The notes: generated by a model not told the origin, from the sequence alone. Shown: positions 19,687 through 32,627, numbered from the stretch's first letter. The stretch: DNA of 64,000 bases from Hanleya hanleyi (GCA_036873755.1 JAVTVY010008188.1:1-64000); one strand, 5' to 3'. Made by a program: numbers and translations.

Positions 19687-20030
19687 GTCGTCATAATAAC
19701 ATTATCTTTATTACCATAAGTCTTCCTTCCCCTGGATACCATAAGTCTTCCTTCCCATGGATTCCTGTCTTTTTTTTCGCGGCAATACCCTTGTGTATTG
19801 CGCTCTGCGGAGAGGGTTCCCCATTTATGCTGAGTATAGTGCTGGCGATATTGTCGGGGACCATACATGCATTCCGAGAGATTTACATTGGGAGTCACTG
19901 GGGTCTTAGGTAAGGCTATATTGCTAGGCCGTCACGTGACCGGAAGTGACCTTTAACCATTTGGCCCGGATGTGACCTGTGACCCTGGATGTCAGGTGAC
20001 CGGATGTGGCGTCATATTGACGTCAATATG
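19687..20030. other. Intergenic with small direct repeats
   Basis: TACCATAAGTCTTCCTTCCC occurs twice about 29 bases apart (19710 and 19739). At 19931-20010 several GTGACCGGA/ATGTGACC-like motifs are present. No gene is seen. Confidence 0.45.
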
Positions 20031-20033
20031 GTA

Positions 20034-20160
20034 AGTAGTAAAAGGGCATCTGGACCCCTATTTAGGGGCAAAAATGTGCGAATCAGGGGAGATAACCAGA
20101 AATTGTTCAAACAGAGTTATCTGCCCCTAAATAGGGGCAAGATGCGCTTTATATACTACT
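20034..20160. repeat. Small foldback element (about 127 bp)
   Basis: Ends AGTAGTAAAAGGGCATC and GATGCGCTTTATATACTACT are inverted copies. Each arm holds the palindromic CCCCTATTTAGGGG. It could extrude a hairpin. No coding capacity. Confidence 0.6.
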
Positions 20161-21290
20161 ACTGTCTGTAAACAATGAACTGCTTTAAATGTTCGATTTC
20201 TATGTTTCTATTTGGTTGAAGATCTGTCCAGATAATATACACTCAAAAGACATATCTGACAATAATCATGATAACCCGACAAGTATAGATGAAATATCGA
20301 CCGAATCATGTTTGGTACAGTTGTCGCATTTAGCAAGTTTATCCAGTTGCAGTCACAAACATTCTACATTGCTCAAAACCAAATGGTGTCAGATTTTTCA
20401 CAGTGAAGAAAACAGTTCGGTTCCAGACAGATCCATTTTTTTCCGATTCTGATAGAGGAATATGAAAGCAACAAAATAGTTAAACTAAGAAAAAGCTGTA
20501 TTTTGTTATATGTTAAATTCATTAACTATATAGCACAAAAGAATCTTGTATGAACGGAATTTACTGAATGCTGTCTACATTACGTACTCTTCTACATGCT
20601 TCTGCATGTAAAATTGTCTGGAAGTTTAATTTAATATTTAACCTACTATTGTTTCCTGCTAGTATAATTGTGTGTGTACTCCCGGTGATAACGTTTGCGT
20701 CTCCCTTGTGTTGACCAATAATGGCGTATGTCTTCCGGTATGCGCGATAATGCACCATTGTCTATCGGTGATGTATGTCAGTACCGCCCTGGACAAGCAT
20801 GTTAATTCTGTATGAGTGATCCTGCATGGTTTGATATTGGTTTAATAAACTACATCAGTGGTTCAACATATTGCATTCAGTCATAGACGACTATCTGAGT
20901 AAGTAGAAAACTAAGTTGACTACCTCTAGTAATTATTTTATCTTATCAATCTAGATAATTTACAAATTTGTAAAGAGTAGAGGCATTGTCACTATGGTTA
21001 ATAATGGATAATACTTGGTACCGGTATCTAATTATAGATCATGCACCAGAAAAAAAAAGTAAAATAAACGCAGCAATTACGTTTCAGATGTAAGCGGAAC
21101 AACACAAAAACTTTCGCCGAATAAAGATGTTTAATTTATAGAAATGACAATTTGGTATGATGTTTTAAGCTTTTGTTCCCACGCAATTCGCATATATGGA
21201 AATATGTTTTGAAAGGGATAATAATTTAACTCTCTGTGGAAATCGAAACTATGACCCTCCAATATCTGGAGTTGAACTTACCGTCTAAGC
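20161..21290. other. Intergenic, no supported gene
   Basis: AT-rich sequence. The open frame at 20189-20452 has no domain, TATA box or splice support. Confidence 0.4.
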
Positions 21291-21312
21291 TTTGCTGATG
21301 CGACGTTAAACT

Positions 21313-21317
<5 letters not shown>

Positions 21318-21350
<33 letters not shown>
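21318..21350. repeat. CT microsatellite
   Basis: TCTCTCTCTC run preceded by GCGACGTTAAACTTGAATT, a common ending of molluscan dispersed repeats. Confidence 0.9.
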
Positions 21351-21351
<1 letters not shown>

Positions 21352-21429
21352 GATAATACTCAAAACTGACTTTATAATATAGAAATGATAATTAAGAATT
21401 TAATCCTCCCGAAGGAGAAAGAATAATTT

Positions 21430-21503
21430 AACGATCAACGAGAATCGAACCCAAGTATTCCGTGAAGTTGCTCATACATTCTGAGCTATGCCGGTTCATA
21501 ATA
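21430..21503 (-). repeat. Degenerate tRNA-like sequence
   Basis: On the minus strand it reads CCGGCATAGCTCAGAATGTATGAGC, then CTTGGGTTCGATTCTCG, giving A-box- and B-box-like blocks at tRNA spacing. The arms do not pair fully, so this is a tRNA-derived remnant. Confidence 0.4.
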
Positions 21504-23246
21504 TTCCCATGAATCTTCACAATGAAGGCTAATCGGTAACGCAATGTGCGCATTCTGGCATGTCAATTTGATATAGGGTTGTTCAACTGTTTCGGCACAG
21601 GCTTCTTACCTACGTCTGCTAGCAGACGATTTAGACAAAAGCTGTGGGCGAACAGTTCATCATAGCTCTGCAGCTATATTGTTTACTTTTGGTTACAAGC
21701 ATGGAATTTGGCGCATTGCTATTTTGAATGATCCTCTTTCATTTAAGATTGGGACGCAACCTCTCTATCCTCATTCTCGCAAGCCAGGGCCTTGCTTCGC
21801 TGGTATTAATGTCCCCGTCCTCTTTGGCACTCAGCATCTCTTTAGGTTAGCATTATCCTCTCCTACAATTGTGGGTTATAAGTTGGAAATTATTTCCGTT
21901 GGTATGAAAACGCTGGCAGATGGCGCTGTATTTCTACACCAAATGTTGTTGATACAAGTCATGTGGATCTCCCATAATACATCCTATCGTCTAAGACGTC
22001 TCCGGTTTTTATAGTCCTAATATTCAGATGCAAATAAGATCATCATTCTTTTCTAACGTGGCCGAATAAATGCTCATATAAAGTCCACTCCTTCCGCTGA
22101 TATGTCTTTTACTGTGTACTGCGACCGCCGCAGGTTTTGACTACAATGTGGTCATTTCTCACTTTCTTTTTACCAGCTGGAGGCCATTCTTTATCGTTTT
22201 TCACGAACCGAAAAGACGGTCAACTGAACATCGTTCGTCTTTTTCACTTTCGTCTCTTTTCTTCGTGTTCCTTAAGCCTTTGCTACTTGCATAGAGTAAT
22301 CAAAATCTGTCCTATGGATTCGGATTTCTCAGCGATGTTCAGCTGAAACAATATGCTGATACATGGACTGTCTTTCCAGAAGTAAAACATGCATGTTGCT
22401 TGACAGAAACCAGGATAAATATATATATTTTTTAGAAGTCCGAACCTTATTAAACTTATTATTAAGATATCTGCATGTTTGTGGATAACATGAAACAAAA
22501 TCGCTGGAGAAACGAAAATACAATATCACAAAATTTTCGTTTTCCACATTGCCACGTGTGAACGTCACAGCAGCATGTAGGTGTCCATAGAATAGCTCTT
22601 CGAAATGTCCATTTCAAAACGACAATGGGGTTACAAGATCAGTGCATCGACCCAGTGGACTTTACAGCCACTAAACACATTGTGAGACACTTTATTCACA
22701 ACCAATTCTCGAAAATCGAGAAATGGTCGCTAACAGGAAAGACAGTAAACAGCGAGAGCCAGGATAAGCGAGGCTAGCCAATCGCCGCCAAAGTTTTTCA
22801 CTCTGGTCTAATTTCGGACCAATCAGATTTGGCTTTACCTTAGAAGATTAGGTTTCGTTGTTGTTGCTGGAAAACATGTCACGATTATCCAAACGAATCC
22901 TTCGTTACGGCTTCTTGGTTCTCTCCACCAAATTATGTAAACCATAGGCAAAAAGTGCAGAAAATGACATTCTATAACACTTACACCTATTACAGACTGA
23001 TAACCGTGCAATTATTACACGATTTAGCACGGTTAAGAACTTTGTGACGTATGAAATCTACACCCGTGATCTTGACACGCACAGGTGTTCACTTGGGAGA
23101 ATCCATTTCACAGGACGGGTGATAACTTGCAGGACAAAGTCTCGTCTGCCTATGCAATCGAATAAACAAATAGAATGGATACCCTGCAAGTAGGAACTTT
23201 AGTTTATTTTAAAGGCAGAAAATGTATAATCGCAGATATTTACAAA
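21504..23246. other. Intergenic, no supported gene
   Basis: Nothing coding is recognised. The only structure is a hairpin AACCGTGC...GCACGGTT near 22999-23034 whose right arm (GATTTAGCACG) recurs in the inverted repeat at 24254. Confidence 0.4.
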
Positions 23247-23259
23247 CCAATTGGGATAT

Positions 23260-23498
23260 GGGGCCCTCGGTGGCCGAGTGGTCTAAGGCGCTTCGCTGGT
23301 GACCGCTAGCCTCACACCGCTGAACCGGCACGGGTTCGAGCCCAGCTGGTCCATGTGTGAAAGTTTGTCAGTTACTTGCCGAAGGGCGGTGGTTCTCTCC
23401 GGGTACTCCGGCTTCCTCCACCAACCAAACTGACTATCACCATATGAGTGAAACAAACTTGAGTGTGACATTAAGCCAAATTCTCTCCCTCCCTCCAT
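23260..23498 (+). mobile_element. tRNA-derived SINE, full copy
   Basis: The head has A-box TGGCCGAGTGGTCTAAGG (23271) and B-box GGTTCGAGCCC (23333), resembling a type II Leu/Ser tRNA, so RNA polymerase III could transcribe it. A body of about 130 bp ends in GACATTAAGCCAAATT and a CTCC-rich tail. CCAATTGGGATAT flanks it exactly on both sides (23247-23259 and 23499-23511), a 13-bp target duplication showing insertion by retroposition. Confidence 0.9.
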
Positions 23499-23511
23499 CC
23501 AATTGGGATAT

Positions 23512-24160
23512 ACGAGTGTATACAATAAGAAACAGATCAACAGGAGAAACAAGACGTGCTTTCTGATCTAGAGAAGCGGAGATCGAAAAGTTCATGAGAG
23601 ATGCAGATGATGAATCTCTTCTTACTGTTTTAAATGAGACAACACGATTGTTTGAGATCAACAACTGCCACGGTTCTGCTTGCGGCGGATGTGTCTAACC
23701 TGTCGGTTACAGGCCACAGCAATTACAAACGACATCAAATGTATGTAATTTCACATCTGTTTCACAGTCATCACATCTTGGCAGTTCTTTCCAAAATGCC
23801 AATTTTTCCAATATCACCGAGAACATAAATTTCATTCCTAGTTAAATAAATACTGGCAACTTCTTTAATTGTTTGAGAAAAAGCTGTAAATTAGTATTTA
23901 TTAAAGACGTAAATTTCTGTCTCAAGTTTAACTGTTGGTTCCATCGTGATTGATTAAGAATGCCACACAAATAGGCTTGTATGGATGCATGTTTCACTGC
24001 GCCCCCTTCTGAGAGACCACATAAACTCGTCCATTGATATTGACACGCTCCCAACTGAGACGGACAGCACATTTCAACAGAGGGATGTGAACGTTCACCA
24101 TAATTTGTCAATCTTTCATTGTAATGTTTGTTGATAATCAATCTGAGTAGTGCAATAGAA
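23512..24160. other. Intergenic, no gene seen
   Basis: No domain, repeat or RNA gene recognised. Confidence 0.4.
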
Positions 24161-24163
24161 TAG

Positions 24164-24283
24164 AAATAATGTTTTCATAGGCGTGCTAAATCGATGGGAA
24201 AGAATATAAATTTTAGGGCGCGGGCTTTCCCACACTAACCGTGCGTAAATTAACGATTTAGCACGCCTATGAAAACATTATTT
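24164..24283. repeat. Short element with perfect 30-bp inverted ends
   Basis: AAATAATGTTTTCATAGGCG... at 24164-24193 is repeated without mismatch in reverse at 24254-24283, enclosing 60 bp. It is either a very short MITE or a hairpin-forming element. Confidence 0.75.
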
Positions 24284-24599
24284 CGTAATTTCAAATGACG
24301 ACCTGGACATTATATTATGCAACCGACTGCTGGAGACGGGATCTCTGTAGTATGCTTAGATGAAACGGTGAATTCTTAGCATAATTTCCCTATTTCCATC
24401 ACAAAGAATGTATGAATTCCTCAGTCTCCAATAAATAAACTTTATTGTATAATTTACCATAAAATTAGAACGTCTTTTCTCAGCGATATCCTTATGCAGG
24501 ATGGAGGACCTCGAGAAGTGGTCACTTGATGAGCATTTACAGTGAAAAGAATAATTTTGCGTCGTGTTGAAATGCGACAATTTTCGGCTTAGACCGGTT

Positions 24600-24905
24600 T
24601 TGGCTGGTATAAGTAGCAAACTGAGAACCAAAAGACCGTATTTACGACTTACGCTAAATGATTTTTTGCCATGGTACACATTTTTAAGCAGCCTATAAAA
24701 ACCAAAATGCAAGGCTTGGAGTTTTTTTTTACCGTGGTACAAAATAATTATCGGCCCACTTATAAATATTTTTTTACTGTGATATATATTAACAGACATT
24801 CTATGAGAAGAGAATTTTTGCAGATTCGGAAAGTTTTATACCATGGTACAAAATATTTATGCGAATCTTATAAATATGTTGTACCATGGTATAAAATGAT
24901 GAATT
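24600..24905. repeat. AT-rich block with repeated palindrome TACCATGGTA
   Basis: TACCATGGTACAAAATA-like motifs occur near 24669, 24729, 24838 and 24882, in both orientations and with AATATTT spacers. The minus-strand frame through it reads repeated YHGKK and is judged a by-product. Confidence 0.45.
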
Positions 24906-25068
24906 GTGACAAGAATAGCAAACCATAGACCACCATACGGGTCCCTGTCTAGGCCTTATTACTGTCCACTGGAATGTGAACATCTTTGAGATGACAATGT
25001 ATAGATGCACTCAGCTAAAACTTCACTTCAGTTCAATATATGAATATATGAAATATATAGATAAACTA

Positions 25069-25303
25069 AAGCCCCGTTCACATGCACACTTTTACTCACG
25101 TATGCAAATTTGCACCCTATGTAAAAAAATACACATGTGTATTTCTTGTCATGTGAACGGAAATACACATGTATGTATATTTGCACTTTGAGTTTATTTG
25201 CATCTGGTCAATAGCAGGTGCAAAAGTATATTTGCACATGTGTAAATATACACATGTGTATTTTTACACAGGTGAGTAAATTGTGTGCATGTGAACGGGG
25301 CTT
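25069..25303. mobile_element. MITE with AAGCCCCGTTCACATGCAC ends
   Basis: A perfect 21-bp inverted repeat at the ends (25069-25089 and 25283-25303) continues imperfectly to about 33 bp. The interior is built of TACACATGTGTA palindromes. No coding capacity. Confidence 0.8.
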
Positions 25304-27790
25304 AAGGGGGAGGCTTGTCGTACCAGAAATCTGACTAGCACTACTCGGGAATCAGGGATACCACAGATTCACCCAGCCCGGCCTTGATCTGGTTGGCACA
25401 GCCAGCAGTTTAATCTTAAAATGCATAGCTACTAGTAGGTAAAATATACCCGGTTATTTCACATTTGGTAAAAGCGATTGATTATATTATCCAAGTCAGG
25501 GAAGTATCTCCAATGTATCTGCCTCACATGTGTGGTGTACATGTGTTTTGATGATTTAAAATGAGACTGGAAATTTCAAAATTCATTTCAAAATTTAGTG
25601 TGGGATATATTCACCCAATCCTTCTTGTTATCCATGTGTGGCAGACTGAACATTTATTTCAATAGATGTTAAATATTCTAAGTCTGCTACCCTTAATGGA
25701 GTCGAGGGAAATGTGCAAATTGGGAAGTATAATATTACTGAATATGAACTGGGATGCCATTTTTTTATTATTATTTTTTTTACTTGGTTCGAATTTGAAC
25801 AAAATGTGGTCGAACGCGGGAGTTTGCCACTGGCTGCAAATCCGGAGTCGAGTAATGATGCATTGGGCATCATGCTCTGTTAAATGTGACTTAATCAGCT
25901 CAACTAATTCTGACGGCCATTTTTGAAAAAAAAAATCCAGCCCGTTGTCAGTCTCTTGGCGATTTCTTCGCAGTGACTTGGAGTGAAAACACATGCACTT
26001 GTCAATCGAAACGACGAGGAAGATAAATGAAAGAAAATCATATATTGTTTCATTTTCAATTTGTGGGCCTACTTTATTACAGTTAATAGTCAATGGTGCT
26101 TAACCCATGTTAGAACAAAATCCTGAAATGCAGTAATACGACTGGAGTGATATAGTATTACTCGAATATAAAGTCAAATTTATCTAAGAAATATAGGAAA
26201 AGGAAATGAAAAATGAATGTTGAATATAGTTTGTTTAATATTTTCATTTGTAGGTACTACAGATGGGGGAGAGATAGTACCTCAGCACTATTGTCTGACA
26301 TTGTTCATCAATTTTACCCTGTGTTTGGGGTTTTTATACTTAACTGAGTTCGGCCAGTATGTAAAATCTCGCAGATTACTGCTATATATCTGTGTGGTTT
26401 TAATAACTTATAGTCCCACTCATATAGACCCTCTGGGAAGTGTATCGGTTTACGTGCATCTGGGGCATTTGAGAAGTGGTCAGCCTCTCCATACTGGTAC
26501 AGTCAAGGGGAAAGAACATATTTCCACCCGGGTGTTGTATTTATATCAATTCACACAGGTATGTCTGTATATATGTCATATACCATTCAAATGTTTATAA
26601 CGTGTTGATGCATGTATTGTATGAATATATATGCATTGGGGGAGTTAGTTTGGAACACAAGCATATCTGAGTTGACCAGCATCTCCCTGGTCAGTTCAGG
26701 CCAACAAAGGTTGGGTTAGGTTACGTTAACCTTGCTGCAGATTCGGTCCCTTGGACTTCCGTATCATGCCGAATTAAAGGACTATTTATAGCTGGTGTGT
26801 TAATAGAATTTGGCCTATAGAAATCTGATAGCATTCAAATACTGCAGAGAGTAACACCTGCTTTTAACACTAGCCATGCTGTTCTTTGTGTGAAAGGGGT
26901 CATTGGAGTGACCACTATGGCCCCTCAAGATGTAAACAAACCATTAAATGGGTCACATGGCTGTATCTCATCAATGCATGCATGTATAGTTAGAACAATT
27001 ATTTAGCTGTTGTTGGCTTGTGAAGATAATATCCATAAATGCATATTTCATATACACATTTCAGGATTACATTCTCTTTGGGCATATCTTCAGTTTTTAA
27101 TTATTTTAAGCGGTGGACATATTATATAGTAAATATTCTGTTCTAGTCAGATACTTTAACTTTTAATGTAAATGATTAAGCTATCCATTCACAGACTGTT
27201 AAGCTAATTAACTTTTAATGTAACTGTTTATGTGATCCATTCCCAGACTATTAAGGACATATTTAATTCTAATTCTGTCATGTTATATTTACAACTGCTA
27301 AATAACGAGATTTGTCGCAATGCTTATCAGCTGTGTACCTCCTCCCCGCTTATACATGTGTATAATGTCACACTATAATTGGTTACACATTTATCTTCAT
27401 GCTGGTACAGTCAAAGAGATAGTGCACATTTCAACCCGGGTGTGGAAGTTCTTTTCAAACAACTATCACCATTGTCCAGTCTCCTGACCATGACCATTGC
27501 GTGATGTTTAATAATATACAGGTAATTCACATTTCATTCTTTCTCTGTATATAAATCGCCTTAATCTATCCATAAATAACATTTGCATCACATTTGAGAG
27601 TTGTTTACATGCATCTTGGTGGAGTATATTTCTCACAACGCGGGCCTAACCTTTTAACCTGCCCGGCACTAAAAAGCTGTGGTACAAAACACGTACAAAA
27701 TAAATCTAAATATATATATATATATTTTGTCATTTTATTTCTTTTAATATTCTTCATAAGTCTATATTGACAAGTGAGAATATAATTAAA
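25304..27790. other. Intergenic or intronic sequence without a recognised gene
   Basis: An open frame at 26217-26600 contains an acceptor-like TTTGTAG|G (about 26252) and a donor-like CAG|GTATGT (about 26561). A related segment recurs at about 27404-27450 (GGTACAGTCAA, then CCCGGGTGT). These may be diverged duplicated exons or just a dispersed repeat; no domain is recognised. A (TA)n run lies at about 27711-27725. Confidence 0.3.
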
Positions 27791-27799
27791 AACAGATCC

Positions 27800-28130
27800 A
27801 CTCTGGCGTAAATGGATCTGACCATCTTCCTATCTCGAATCTGTTCTGCGCGAAACTCCGAAGAGATCCCGGTAATTACCGACTCTCCTCAATATAGTAA
27901 GACGGAGAATGCCGATGATATTCATTTGAATTCCTTTCCGAAGAATCGGGTCAAGTTGACAACCTAGCATACGTGGATCTGACCATCTGCCAATCTCGAC
28001 TCTGTTCTGCGCGAAATTTCGCAGAGAGCCCGGTAATTTCCGACTCTCCAAAATAAAGTAAGACATACAGTGCCGATGATATTCATTCAAATTCCAGGCC
28101 GAAGAATCGGTTCAAGATGACAACCAATCC
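27800..28130. repeat. Tandem duplication of a 161-bp unit
   Basis: GGATCTGACCATCT begins at 27814 and 27975. Each unit continues with CTGTTCTGCGCGAAA and ends with GAAGAATCGG. The copies differ by scattered substitutions. A minus-strand frame spans both only because of the periodicity. Confidence 0.75.
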
Positions 28131-29575
28131 ACAGAGCGAAATATCCAGATTTTACTTTCGTTGTCCACTTAATATCCATTTTCCTTTTTATACGCCCTCC
28201 CAAAAGACGCAAAAGTGATGTGATGGCGTTTTCAGTCCGCCGCATCGTGTTTGGTCTGCATCTTTTGCAATTGTCTGTTTACAGTGTATTTTGTTGTGAA
28301 TGAATACGTTGAGTGACGGCGAGGTGTCACGTAACAAAATTGAGGAGTCAGATATCAGAGGTCAGTAGAGCTTAAAAATAAGAAAATCATTGAAAATTGC
28401 TATTTTTTTATGAGTAGATAAATGAGGGGAAAGATGTGTTGCGTAACAGAGTTGAGGTCAAGTTCAGAAGGTCGAGGTCATTGTGACCCCCAAATCAGGA
28501 AATCATTAAATCATTTTTGTCTGTACATTAGAGGAAGATGATGTGTCATGGTTGTGCATTGGATGTACGTTAACATCAAGCGGGAAGAGACACCATGTTG
28601 ATTTTAAGGCCTCGAAGAGTCACTGATTTAAATGTCATTAGTCACTGAATTCCCAAGCAAGATAATGCTAATTGTTGCTCTCCAAAATTAAAATCTGGCT
28701 GAATATGCGGATGTATATATTAAAGCTATAGTTTTGGTACTTGTACATATATTATTTTTCTAATGTTATACATGTGACTCATCCCTACTCACAGCCCCTC
28801 TTCAATTCGCCCTCCTCTCCTCTGAACTGACCAAAAACAAACTTCCAGTATGACAGAAAGACATGTTTTGCTACTGTTTATTTTAATTTTCCAGTCCTTA
28901 GTGGATACTGAATCAATCGCTCCGATCCCATAGCAATCCTATTTAAGTTTCACGGCCTTCGGCTAACTATTACTTCCGGCCCCTAATTAGTGCCTTTTGT
29001 TCATTTCACCACAGTGACAGCGCATGTTTCCTAACAACATCATGTTGTTTGACCAAAGTTTGACCGTTTAGTGGTGACAAATAGACTCGCATATTTAATA
29101 GCATGTCAAGTACATTTAATGTTTGCCCAACGCCATAGCGTAGGTATCCTGTCGAATTGATTTGATGGCCTTCCAAAAACACAAAACAAGTTAAAATGAC
29201 CCCCGATATGACGCTGGATGCCCTTTTCAGATTGTTTTATTCTATTAAGTTACCCACAGTGACATCAGAACCATCCGGACGAAGTCTCAATTAAACGCAA
29301 CATTAAAATGGTGGTGGAAAAACGATGACTGGGTACTGATAAGAAGTCATATGACCCACAGACAAATATACTGACTGCTTATTTCTAAAAACTTCACAAG
29401 AACGAAAAGCGTTCACTGCGCTAGTTTGCATAACAGCCACGCTTTTAATGTAGCTGTTCATGTGGATATCTTGAATGACATGACCACACAGCCCATAACA
29501 TCGGTTACAACGATGATGTAATAGCCCTATCAAGTCATTTGATGGAGAATGATGAACTATGTGACCGTCATTTCG
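28131..29575. other. Intergenic, no supported gene
   Basis: No recognisable coding region, RNA gene or strong repeat. Confidence 0.4.
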
Positions 29576-29582
29576 ACGAAAA

Positions 29583-29670
29583 ATATTAGTGTACGCTCTG
29601 GAGAATATTAGTGTACGCTCTGAAGAATATTAGTTTACGCTTTGGAGAATATTAGTGTACGCTGTGGAGA
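29583..29670. repeat. Minisatellite, about four copies of a 22-23-bp unit
   Basis: GAATATTAGTGTACGCTCTG recurs four times with single substitutions. Confidence 0.85.
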
Positions 29671-30104
29671 AGCAAATAAACAAACAGAGACGGTTACTGA
29701 CATTATTTTGAGATGGATGTTTTCTTTCGCTCCATTTGCAAATCTGATGCCTTCTCGATCGTAATCGGTCGACTGTATCCAGTTTTAATTGGTGGCCAGA
29801 GAAACTACGTGTAAAATATGGGATGTAATTGTAAAGATTTGTACTCATCTCTATTTCGTTATATTGCAGATTAACAGATCAATGGCTGTATATTTTATGT
29901 GTCCGTGTTAAAAGTGGTGGTCAGATTCTAGAGGGCGTAACTTCCTGATCAATGTGGATGTGATGCTGTTACTTTCTCCAGCTTTGACCGGACAATAGAG
30001 GTCAGCGTTCCTGAACGATAATAGTCTCTTTCATAAAACAGGATTCAGTTCTGGACATATTTTAATTAGGAGCTGTGTTCAACGGGATCTGGTACTCTTA
30101 ATTA

Positions 30105-32627
30105 AATATTCACAAGGTTCCTGTTGCTTCAGTGCATTTTGCTGAGAAGCAAAGGAACTTGATAATGTCATGTCTAAGACTGTAATATCACTTGTCTTTA
30201 TTGCACCATGTAAGCGTCCTGTCTGTGTCTTGTATGCTGTCCTCAGTGTTTTATAAGGTGGACGGAGTGTGTCTGGTTTCATGCTGCTTTAAAGATTTCT
30301 TCTTTGAAGTAGCAAGGGCGTAGGCAAGGGGGGGCTTGGGGGGGCTTGAGCCCCCCCAAATTTTGACGGCCGGCAAAAAAAAAAAAAAAGAACAAAACAA
30401 ACAAACAAACGAAAAAAGGAAAGAAAGAAAGAAAAAGAAACCTAACATAGCATATAAGATCACGTATCTTATTCAATTATTACAGGAGAAGTAAACTTAT
30501 CACCGCCAGTGCATACCATTAGGCCTAAAATAAGATTGCAATTGATCAGTGATCAAAGCCATAGATTGACGATTTCGGGCTTCAATCGAGAATGGAATAG
30601 TGTGCTCCAAATCCAATCAAATGCCGCCTATTTGGACAAAAAACATCAAAACTTCCGATGAGGAGAATTTTTCGTAACTTTTTCACTGCAAACTTATTTT
30701 GTTTTTCAATTGAGATCCCAGTACTTCTTTATTCACAAACAAGAGATATACAAACTCTCAACTACTTTTCATAAAGAAACCCTAGAAATAAACCTACTGT
30801 CTTTCCCAGATAATAAATCCCAGACGTTTTTGGTGATATTTCGGAGAAAATTTATCGTACAACATTGAAACTTCACACAATATATAAACTGAAAAGCCCG
30901 AATTGTATTTCTGTCTTTCATTAAAATTTGTTGAGAACTGACCAAAGTCACCGATACCTACCATGTTATTTTGGGGCCACGATAACTTTGATCTGCCATT
31001 GTTAAAACATGCGAGCTTGACGTAAAAAGTCAAAAATATCTCACAAATTTCCCATCTAATTTTTGTTTTCGCGATTTATTGATAACTACTGCAGGGGAAT
31101 AAATTTAGTATTTTTTTTATCTACTGTGTGAAGTTTCAATGTTGTCGGATAAATTGTCCCAGAAATATCGTCGGAAACGTCAGAGACGAAACGTGCTCAG
31201 ACACGCGCTGCTATCGGGGCACGACAGTATTGTCTAAGGATTAACTTGAAATATAGTGCAAACCTGAGACTGAATGATCACTTCAGCTTGTAAATCATTG
31301 CAGTGATCGTCTTTGTTATGAGACATTTTGGGATAAATCAAAGTTCAGTTGTTACAACGTTATACTACTCAGATGCTCCCAGAGAGTGCCAATTTACCAT
31401 CAAGTTTCAAAAAAAATTCTTAAGCTGCGAAGGGGGATACCCCCCTCTCAGACTCTCCCCCTCTCAAGCCCCCCCCCCCCAAATCTGGCAACTTGTCTAC
31501 GCCCTTGAGTAGCAGGGACGTAACTTGGCTGGGTGCTGCTTAGTTGCTTCGTCGCGATATAGCTGAAATATTGTTGAAATCGACGTTAAATTCTATTCAG
31601 GTCAGGTATTTTACTGACCCCATATGTTTCTGTATTGGGTTACTGACAAACTGTGTAACGAATTTATCCCACTGAAGATCCTTTCTGAACACGCTAATGT
31701 TCATAGGCAAATTCTGTGAGAAAGGACTTCTTGTGAACAACTTTGGTCCTATGTTGTTGTTGCTCACGAAGCAAAAAAAAAAACACTGTATGTGAAGTCA
31801 CACATTTATTTGCCATATTCATTGGCGTTGATCATCGACGCTTACGAGGAATTACGAGCTATTCACAAAATGAATGCTAATTTAGAACTACAGCTGCTGA
31901 AGCTCACCTATACTTGCTGTCAAAATGAAGCCCCAGGAGTAGGCTAATCGACGCGAGGCAGCCGACGCGAGTGCTCTGAGACAGGAGCTACTGTAAAGGG
32001 AGATAACCTAGTTACTCACCCCGAATTACAATAGACGGCGGTGGATGGAAAAATATCGGGCGACCATGTGACGTTGATCGCTCGTTTTCATTGGACGCTT
32101 TTGTCTGAAGCGGAATAAACATGATTACAGCGCCATTCACGTTAAAGTTACTATTTTTCTATTCATTCTGTCTCGTATTTCCTGGTTTACTTTGAATGCG
32201 TAGATTACCGATATAGTTTCTCTAGTTTTCGGGTTTTTTTTCACTGTTTTCTCAACTTTCGTGCCGTCCCTTCCAGAACACAAGATCGGAGTAATTCCAG
32301 ATACAATCGAATGTATAAACTATTGTGATCTCCAGGATATCTACATCGAGTGAGTGAGTGAATAGAATTTTACGTCGCTTTCAACAATATTTCAGCTGTA
32401 TCACGACAAACGTTCCTGCTATTTCGAAGAAGAAATCTTTGAAGCAGCATGGAACCAGACACCCTCCATCCACCCTATAAAACACTGAGGACAGCACACA
32501 AGACACAGACAGGACGCTTACATGGTGCGATAAAGACATGTGATATTACAGTGCTAGACATCACATTATCAAGTTTCTGTTGCTTCTCAGCAAAATGCAT
32601 TGAAGCAACAGGAACCCGGATAAAGTC
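30105..32627. mobile_element. Foldback element with a nested transposon in its left arm
   Basis: The left arm (30105-30311 continuing at 31508-31600) is an inverted copy of the right arm (about 32350-32627). Shared landmarks are GGACAGCA(C/T)AC, GGACGCTTACATGGTGC(G/A)A and TTTCAACAATATTTCAGCT. Arms of about 300 bp enclose a loop of about 750 bp. The left arm is split by the element at 30312-31507. The GTGAGTGAGTGAATAGAATTTTACGTCG text at the inner end resembles a widespread gastropod repeat. Confidence 0.7.
30312..31507. mobile_element. Nested inverted-repeat element with CAAGGGCGTAG ends
   Basis: CAAGGGCGTAGGCAAG at the left is mirrored by CTTGTCTACGCCCTTG at the right; both ends are followed inward by G- or C-runs. 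AGTAG flanks both sides and looks like a 5-bp target duplication. It interrupts the left arm of the surrounding foldback, so it inserted later. No coding sequence is recognised. Confidence 0.65.

Noticed and set aside
21679..22014. 111-codon frame
   Set aside because: No domain, TATA box or splice context; length is within chance.
23260..23345. A functional tRNA gene with good A and B boxes
   Set aside because: The same sequence continues into a SINE body with a CT-rich tail and target-site duplications, and the stems do not pair as a full tRNA.
24356..24799. 147-codon minus-strand frame with YHGKK repeats
   Set aside because: The peptide repeats mirror the TACCATGGTA palindromes.
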